Shown in pieces: positions 57,569 through 64,000 of a stretch of DNA of 64,000 nucleotides; positions within the stretch are counted from its first letter, which is position 1, and every line of letters begins with the position of its first letter. The notes under the pieces are model-generated. The model did no database searches and had not been told where the DNA came from. It worked only from the letters and a program-made list of their open reading frames with translations. Origin of the DNA: Macrostomum hystrix (taxonomy: Eukaryota > Platyhelminthes > Macrostomidae); NCBI GenBank assembly GCA_950097015.1, contig CATNEN010000001.1:21319501-21383500 (forward strand), written 5' to 3'. The position numbers were made by a program, and so were the translations under genes.

Positions 57569-60500
57569 ATGTCCATTACAGCAGTTACGTCTCAAGCTAC
57601 CGTCTGTGCCGAGACAAAGACCTACGCGCTGCTCACAGATCTAGATTTTGGATTTTTGTCGGCCTACACAGGGGCTGGGGTGATGGGCCTACTGCTCAAC
57701 AGCTTCATTCTAGCAGCCGCCGTGTCTGACGGAGGCTGCTGCGGTGCCAACGGCGTTGGCAGCGGCGGCATCACGAAGAGGTCCAGTTTTCGTAGACTGC
57801 TCATCATCGTGGCAGTGCTCAATTGCATATTGAGTGCGCTGCTCATCGCGCAGGTGAGTAGCTCTGACGGGGGGATGGCAAAAATATTCAAGTCATGGAT
57901 TGCAAGACTATTTAGTTAAAATGGATTGCTAGACTATTCGATTCAAATGGATTGCTAGACTATTCGATTCAAATGGATTGTATGGATTTTTTGGATTGCT
58001 AGTCTATTCAAATCATGAGAGTGGATTGCTAGTCTATTCAAATCATGAGAGTGGATTGCTAGTCTATTCAAATCATGAGAGTGGATTGCTAGTCTATTCA
58101 AATTTCAAATCATGAGAGTGGATTGCTAGTCTATTCAAATTTCAAATCATGAGAGTGGATTGCTAGTCTATTCAAATCATGAGAGTGGATTGCTAGTCTA
58201 TTCAAATCATGAGAGTGGATTGCTAGTCTATTCAAATCATGAGAGTGGATTGCTAGTCTATTCAAATCATGAGAGTGGATTGCTAGTCTATTCAAATCAT
58301 GAGAGTGGATTGCTAGTCTATTCAAATCATGAGAGTGGATTGCTAGTCTATTCAAATCATGAGAGTGGATTGCTAGTCTATTCAAATCATGAGAGTGGAT
58401 TGCTAGTCTATTCAAATCATGAGAGTGGATTGCTAGTCTATTCAAATCATGAGAGTGGATTGCTAGTCTATTCAAATCATGAGAGTGGATTGCTAGTCTA
58501 TTCGATCAAATGTAAGGCTTTTAAGTACCAGTAACAATAGTAAGACATTCATTTTCATTTGATTCTATAAATAGCATGCACTCAGTCTTAGGCCAACAGA
58601 TTTATCTGAAACTGAATAGGACTCAGTCACAATGCAGGCACTTAAACAAATGGCATTTTGTTAATTCTGTCACAGACTACCAATTATTCAATCTAATGTT
58701 TTTCCATCGCTTTCGTTTCGAGCGCCGTCTGGGCGCTGGGACAAAGGAGCTCATTTTCTCTCCATGCCACTTAGCTTTATTTATACTGACACTTTCAGTT
58801 TCCATCTATGAATTTTAATGGGAAGGTGCTAGACTAAATGGATTGAGTATCCGTACGAGCTTACATGTATGACATGTTACATTACATGAGTTATAATTAT
58901 GGACTGCTAGACTAGCCTCCAATAAATGATGGAGTAGAATGGATTGCTAGACTGGCCTCCAATATATGATGAAGTAGAATGGATTGCTAGACTGGCCTCC
59001 AATATATGATGGAGTAGAATGGATTGCTAGACTAGCCTCCAATATATGATGGAGTAGAATGGATTGCTAGACTAGCCTCCAATAAATGATGGAGTAGAAT
59101 GGATTGCTAGACTGGCCTCCAATATATGATGGAGTAGAATGGATTGCTAGACTGGCCTCCAATATATGATGGAGTAGAATGGATTGCTAGACTGGCCTCC
59201 TATAAATAAAGTGGAACGCTTGAGTCAAGTTTTAGTCAATGGACGCGCAAACAATAGGCCTTTTCTCCCGCGAACAAACAGTCTTTAGCTGAAAACAGAG
59301 ATGAAATAATCTTTTTGCTAGAACAAGAATGGATATTTTATGTTGGTAGTTCAGCGCTATTGCATCTTGGCTGACAATTGATAGCTGTCTCACTGTCAGA
59401 CCAGCTGCCACACGGACTGCAAATAGGAATCAAAAGCAAATACGCTTTGAAACACTTGCAGCGCTCGCTAAAACTGGCTTAGCACTTTCTATTCGGAGGC
59501 TTGTCTTAGTCCTACAATAACGGGTGTAGGTGCGATCGATAACAAATCTCTTTGATTAAACTGCTAAAATGTACTTTACTTTAAAAATTGTCTTCTGTCG
59601 TTTAAAAAGAAACGAATGTTTCTTCAAAATTGATTTCCTGTAGATCAAATCCACAAATGCATAAATTTTTTTCGTGTTCTCTTAAATTATTGGTATTAAT
59701 ATTACGAAAATACTTTTTTGAAGAGAATGGGTGATAAAAAATAACGATTTTTCGCCTTTCTGACAAAAAAACTAAATGTTCGTGATATTCTACTTAGTAA
59801 AAATAGTACTAAATAAAAATTAGTAAAGTTGTTTCTAAGACTTAATTTAATGTAGCGTACTATAAAAACACTGTAAGAGACATAGGAATTAAAATTTGAG
59901 TCAAAGTTTTTTGCAATCAAAGTATTTCGATAAGCTTTTTTATAAGACAGTGAAAATAGGTTTTTCTTCACATATAGGCTTGTCGAGTATTGTGTTGCAC
60001 TGCTTGTTATTAATATATAGTTAAAACTGTTTTAATTAAAACAACATTTTTTTTATTTTCGTAAAAATATTTTACGAAGTTGTTTCTTAAAAATGCAGTG
60101 TGCATTCATATTTTAGAAAAAAAATAACGAAAAGCGCTATTTATACTACTTTTTGCTTTAAATATCACTTCTGACGCCTCAGCGAATGGCCGGGCGCAGT
60201 GGCATGCGTCTGTAATCCTGCTACTTGGAGGCCGGGAAACGGAACGGCTTGAGGCTGGGAGTCCTGTCTTTCGTCGCTCTATGTTGATCAGGTGTCCACT
60301 CTAAGCCTGGCGTCAACATGGTAGCACCTTCGGAGGAGGGTGCGGCCAGGTTAGCCAAGGAGAGACGTACCGGCCCAGGGGGGAAACCCAGCAGGCAAAA
60401 GTCTCCGCGTCAAGCAGTAGAGGGATCGCACCCGTGAATAGGCGGCGAGAGGTAGCCTAGCCAATACAGACGGACTGTAACCTTTTGCGTTTTATCGACT

Positions 60501-62033
60501 AACAAACAATGTGATCAGGGCTTATAACTCTAGTTATAAGTTATAAGCGTATTTTTCCGGCCAATATTATTCCTTCTTTCTCTCTTTAATTCTGCGTATT
60601 GTCCCTTATGCTTTCTCTGGTGGCCCTGAAAAGGGCCGTTTTAACTCTACAGATCCTATTACTTTGTGAGTCTCCTTAAGGTAGCGCTTGCACTTGGCAT
60701 GAGCGGTTTATCCTTCTAAGGCACTGGTCTCTTATTCTCCAGTCTTTACTGGGCGTTTATCCAGGATTAGAGGGTCACAGCCTCAATCTTCGTTTTATCT
60801 ATACACTGAGCACTAGTTCCTTCTTAGATTGACTAGCACAACAACTTCACTTATTTAAAGATTCCCAGTTATTTCCTTTATTGTTTAGGCTCACTGGCGA
60901 ATTGTATTTTTTTCATAGAACTCCTTTTATACAGTTTGTGAGTTACATATGTTTTAATAAAAGCAATTTCATCAGATATATAAAATATATTGTATACTTT
61001 GAAAATAGTTTTTGAGCGTGGAATTAACTACAAAATATAATAGAGTATTAAACTGCCACAAATGTAATGTAGCGTAGCAGTGAAAAATCTCGTTTTCCTA
61101 CCGTGTATATTTCCTGCAAATGCAATTTTCCTGCAAAATTCTAATAACTGAATCTGTTCTAAACCATCCCTTCAAGTCAATAAGACCGCTAAATAATGCC
61201 GCCACACATACTTCACTTTCCTACACCTTTAACAGATGATGATTTACATCTGGTTCACAGCCACTCTTGGCCTCGACAAAGTGGAAGGCAATCCGCAATT
61301 TAGCTACGAGCGCTTCTATTGGCCAGCGTCACTATTCCTGTCTCCGCGGGACGCTCTGATAGGCTCAGAGATGGCTGCCAGTTTCTGCCTAGCTATCGAT
61401 CGAGCCATGGCGGTGTTTCGACCGCTATCAACTAGCTGGAATCAGCGCACAGCCACGCTGATGTTCCTATCAATGGCTGGTCCCTTCATTGTGGTTGGCA
61501 GCGCGATTCCCATCGCAGAGTCCCTGACGGTGAATTGTCAGGAGCGCAAAAGGCTCGGCGATACCATCCGAGGACTGCACGTGATCGTCGCTGCGTCCCT
61601 GTTCTTCGGATCGACGATAGCCTACGTGGCTACATTCGCACGCCTGATGCTGCATCGGCGTCAGCAGCGACAGCAACAGCAGCAGCAGCAGGCAAAGACA
61701 AACGTCATGCTAAGACTGTCTGCCATGCTGACTACACTCGGTATCTGCCGTCTAGTGATAATCACCCCGTTCACTGTGCACTATGTACTGGCAGACACTG
61801 GACTCAAAATGGCCTTCGCTCTGCACCACACCTTCCTGCTCGGCTGCCTGACTGACCCGCTGATACTGTTCGCCTTCATGGCCGAGTTGAGGCGCGAAGC
61901 TAGACGACGACTAGCCCGCTGCTGCTGTTGCTGCAGCAGATTGAACTGCTGCTGCTGCCAAGCCAATCGGAACAGTGTTGCCACGAGTGATAACAAGGTT
62001 CTGGAGACGGTGGGCGGTGATTGTCCAAATTGA
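57569..62033 (+). CDS. Seven-transmembrane GPCR, two exons, 360 residues
   Basis: Exon 1 is 57569-57853 (95 codons, donor GTGAGT); exon 2 is 61236-62033 (265 codons plus stop, acceptor AACAG); the junction is phase 0. TM1 is FLSAYTGAGVMGLLLNSFIL (Asn in the usual place); TM2 straddles the intron (RRLLIIVAVLNCILSALLIA, then MMIYIWFTATLGL). TM3 ends in AIDRAMAVFRP, a DRY-like motif. TM4 is about LMFLSMAGPFIVVGSAIPIA, TM5 VIVAASLFFGSTIAYVATFA, TM6 MLTTLGICRLVIITPFTVHY, and TM7 closes with LTDPLILFAF in place of NPxxY. The third intracellular loop carries a polyglutamine run; the C-tail has CCCCC and CCCC clusters suited to palmitoylation. A conserved TM3 disulfide Cys is not obvious. Family: rhodopsin-like, probably a lineage-specific orphan receptor. 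AATAAA at 62236 is a likely poly(A) signal. The 3382-bp intron holds two arrays and an SRP RNA gene. Confidence 0.85.
57905..58505. repeat. Minisatellite, 30-bp unit, receptor intron
   Basis: About 18 copies of GTGGATTGCTAGTCTATTCA plus AATCATGAGA. The first copies (57920-58010) are diverged, carrying ATGGATTGCTAGACTATT. Later copies are identical for over 300 bp. Shares GGATTGCTAG with the array at 58917. Confidence 0.97.
58506..58900. other. Unique intronic DNA
   Basis: Spacer between the two related arrays in the receptor intron. No exon recognised. Confidence 0.5.
58901..59205. repeat. Minisatellite, 40-bp unit, receptor intron
   Basis: About seven copies of a 40-bp unit with AATGGATTGCTAGACTGGCC and TCCAATATATGATGGAGTAG. 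It shares the GGATTGCTAG core with the 30-bp array 400 bp upstream but has a different length and flanks. Confidence 0.97.
59206..60188. other. AT-rich intronic DNA upstream of SRP RNA
   Basis: No exon recognised. TGACG at 60172-60176, just upstream of the SRP RNA, resembles the ATF/CRE-type element that drives vertebrate 7SL genes. This is suggestive only. Confidence 0.45.
60189..60486 (+). ncRNA. SRP RNA (7SL)
   Basis: RNA scaffold of the signal recognition particle, which targets ribosomes to the ER. The 5' end GCCGGGCGCAGTGGCATGCG closely matches animal 7SL RNA, followed by the Alu-domain TGTAAT turn (60211-60216). The S domain is recognisable from GGTGTCC...CTAAG, a CAACATGGTAGCACC block, a helix 6 with a GGAG tetraloop, then ACCGGCCCAGG, GGAAACCC, AGCAGGCAAAAGTCTCC (helix 8) and AGTAGAGGGATCGCACCCGT followed by GAATAG. 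The first TTTT (60483-60486) fits Pol III termination and gives about 298 nt, the expected size. An A-box-like GGGCGCAGTGG lies at the 5' end. It is in the sense orientation inside the 7TM receptor intron. All diagnostic blocks are present, so it looks functional rather than a degraded copy. Confidence 0.93.
60487..61235. other. Intronic DNA downstream of SRP RNA
   Basis: Remaining part of the receptor intron. No gene or array recognised. Confidence 0.5.
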
Positions 62034-62235
62034 ATGAATTTACTGTAGCCGATCGAGACCTTCTACAATAAGACATGAAGCAATTGACTCCTACTTGTGC
62101 TGACAATGACCTACTAAAATTTGTCAACGGCATCAAGAAATAAGGACGCTCTTCGTCCTACACCTCCGAAGGTAGTGCTGACGAAGTCAAAACTGGACTA
62201 TCGAAAACCTAACGAAAAAAAACTTATGCACACAC

Positions 62236-62241
62236 AATAAA
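62236..62241 (+). promoter_or_regulatory. Likely poly(A) signal of the 7TM receptor
   Basis: AATAAA about 200 bp after the receptor stop codon, in AT-rich sequence. Confidence 0.45.
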
Positions 62242-62785
62242 TTTATCATTTCGCGATTTCTTAACATGACTCTTATTACCTGTCTACCTGAGCGATTGGT
62301 AGCACCCTAATTGGTAGGACTTAGTGCTCTATAATACTCTCTATACTACTGATATACTACCGGTAAGTCATAGCCGAGATAGGGCAAGTAGCCTCTACCG
62401 AGCATGTATCTTTCTTTCTTATTGTAACCTATGAAAATCCGACAGATCTAAAAGTCTTGTTTAAGCCGAGAGCATAAATCAAATTTTCCTGAGAAATTTT
62501 ATTGCTTCACCCTGTCATTTCAGTTCAAGTCGTAAACCAGAATATTTAGTAGCTCCAGTGTCTAATCTCCTGAACGAAAAATTCTGCTCTGAAGAAGAAT
62601 CAAAATTTCCCAAGAGACGAATCGTAAAGTTTCCTGTTCTCACTTTCGAACGATTTATCGCTGTGATGTTGCAACTTCATAAATATCTAAATATTTTTGT
62701 ACGTTTCTCGTTCAGCGTTTTGATGCCTTACATACTCGTAAATATGCATTAATTTAAATGTATCATTGTACTCGTAAGTAGGTCA
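62242..62785. other. No recognisable gene
   Basis: A 64-codon open frame at 62558-62752 has no ATG-anchored family motif and AT-rich codons, so I do not call it. Confidence 0.4.
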
Positions 62786-62789
62786 GCGA

Positions 62790-63612
62790 TTAGTAGGTCT
62801 TCCACTGCCTCCTCACACTTCAGTAGATGAGCCACTGCCTTCTCGCACTTCAGTAGATGAGCCACTACCTTCTCATACTTCAGTAGATGAGCCACTGCCT
62901 ACTCACACTTCTGTAGGTCAGCCACTGCCTTCTCACACTTCTGTAGGTCAGCCACTGCCTACTCACACTTCAGTAGATGAGCCACTGCCTTCTTATACTT
63001 CAGTAGATGAGCCACTGCCTACTCATACTTCAGTAGATGAGCCACTGCCTTCTCACACTTCAGTAGATGAGCCACTGCCTTCTCATACTTCAGTAGATGA
63101 GCCACTGCCTTCTCACACTTCAGTAGATGAGCCACTGCCCTCTCACACTTCAGTAGATGAGCCACTGCCTTCTCACACTTCAGTAGATGAGCCACTGCCT
63201 TCTCACACTTCAGTAGATGAGCCACTGCCTTCTCACACTTCAGTAGATGAGCCACTGCCTACTCACACTTCAGTAGATGAGCCACTGCCTTCTCACACTT
63301 CAGTAGATGAGCCACTGCCTTCTCACACTTCAGTAGATGAGCCACTACCTACTCACACTTCAGTAGATGAGCCACTGCCTTCTCATACTTCAGTAGATGA
63401 GCCACTGCCTACTCACACTTCAGTAGATGAGCCACTGCCTTCTCATACTTCAGTAGATGAGCCACTGCCTACTCACACTTCAGTAGATGAGCCACTGCCT
63501 ACTCACACTTCTGTAGGTCAGCCACTGCCTTCTCACACTTCAGTAGATGAGCCACTGCCTACTCACACTTCTGTAGGTCAGCCACTGCCTACTCAAACTT
63601 CAGTTGGTCAGC
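62790..63612. repeat. Minisatellite, 30-bp unit
   Basis: About 27 copies of CAGTAGATGAGCCACTGCCT plus TCTCACACTT, in exact 30-bp register. Variants: CTGTAGGTCAG, TACTCA and TCTCAT. The minus strand is open through it as a decapeptide repeat (AHLLKCEKAV), a by-product of the period. Confidence 0.97.
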
Positions 63613-64000
63613 CTCTATTCTCTCTGGAGACAATGTATTGAAAGCTTTTTTTGGAAATGAAAATTGAAGAGCTTAAGGCTTTAATTTTAGCTTTCTAGGT
63701 GTAAAAATACACAGGTGTATTTCTAAATGGGGAATCGTTCTCTGATTCAGATAACTAAACTACCGTTTTAAAGTCCGTTCGATATCAGACAGCTAGTTGC
63801 GCTATTCCATCTAAAGCAGTAAAGTATCTGATAAATAATTCATAGCTAGAACTACATTTACAAGTGCAGCAACTGTAATTAAAGCTCAATTAGAATCCCA
63901 CCAACTCCATCATCTGGTTGTCTGACCGTATTGACCTAAAAGCCCTATGAATAATAAACAACGACCTCTAAACCTGGACATCTCTTTTAGCTTTAGCCTT
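63613..64000. other. No recognisable feature
   Basis: AT-rich end of the window with no gene or repeat assigned. Confidence 0.5.

Overview
This is animal (metazoan) nuclear DNA. It has spliceosomal GT-AG introns, an SRP RNA of animal type, a synaptobrevin gene, a nuclear receptor, a LOTUS-domain exon, a C9orf78/TLS1 homologue, a 7TM receptor, Helitron and hAT transposons and a tRNA-derived SINE. Exons are GC-rich, the DNA between them is AT-rich, several introns are under 100 bp, and three genes have a splice acceptor just upstream of the start codon. Together these suggest a lophotrochozoan, quite possibly a free-living flatworm. That assignment is inference. Nothing in the window looks bacterial or phage-like, and there is no CRISPR array or operon.

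The striking property is tandem repetition. I count about 25 minisatellite arrays with units mostly of 14-45 bp, covering roughly 18 kb (over a quarter of the window). They lie in introns, next to genes and between genes, and several neighbouring pairs share a core word but differ in unit length.

Layout. 1-8.2 kb: AT-rich DNA with two near-perfect hairpins and a 527-bp tandem duplication. 8.2-8.85 kb (-): exon of a LOTUS (TDRD5/TDRD7-like) gene. 8.91-11.99 kb: two head-to-tail non-autonomous Helitrons; the first carries a Pif1-like helicase remnant and a nested hAT MITE, the second is an internally deleted copy. 12.4-13.1 kb (-): exons of an unidentified protein. 17.2-18.5 kb (-): C9orf78/TLS1 homologue. 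21.0-31.5 kb (-): a six-exon synaptobrevin/VAMP gene whose larger introns hold different minisatellites. 33.6-35.6 kb (+): an unrecognised two-exon gene. 36-47 kb: mostly arrays and unassigned DNA. 48.0-50.5 kb (+): a three-exon nuclear receptor with a divergent P-box. 53.6-54.2 kb (-): a proline-rich open frame. 55.1-55.3 kb (-): a terminal exon with a poly(A) signal. 57.6-62.0 kb (+): a two-exon 7TM receptor whose intron contains a 7SL/SRP RNA gene and two related arrays.

The genes are unrelated neighbours and do not form one pathway. I found no convincing new multi-gene system. The best leads are the synaptobrevin locus (remote Gly/Ser-tail exon and a G-run-rich terminal intron), the head-to-tail Helitron pair, the SRP RNA inside a GPCR intron, the divergent nuclear receptor and the paired-array phenomenon. 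Exon boundaries below were read by eye from splice motifs and reading frame; no alignment was run.
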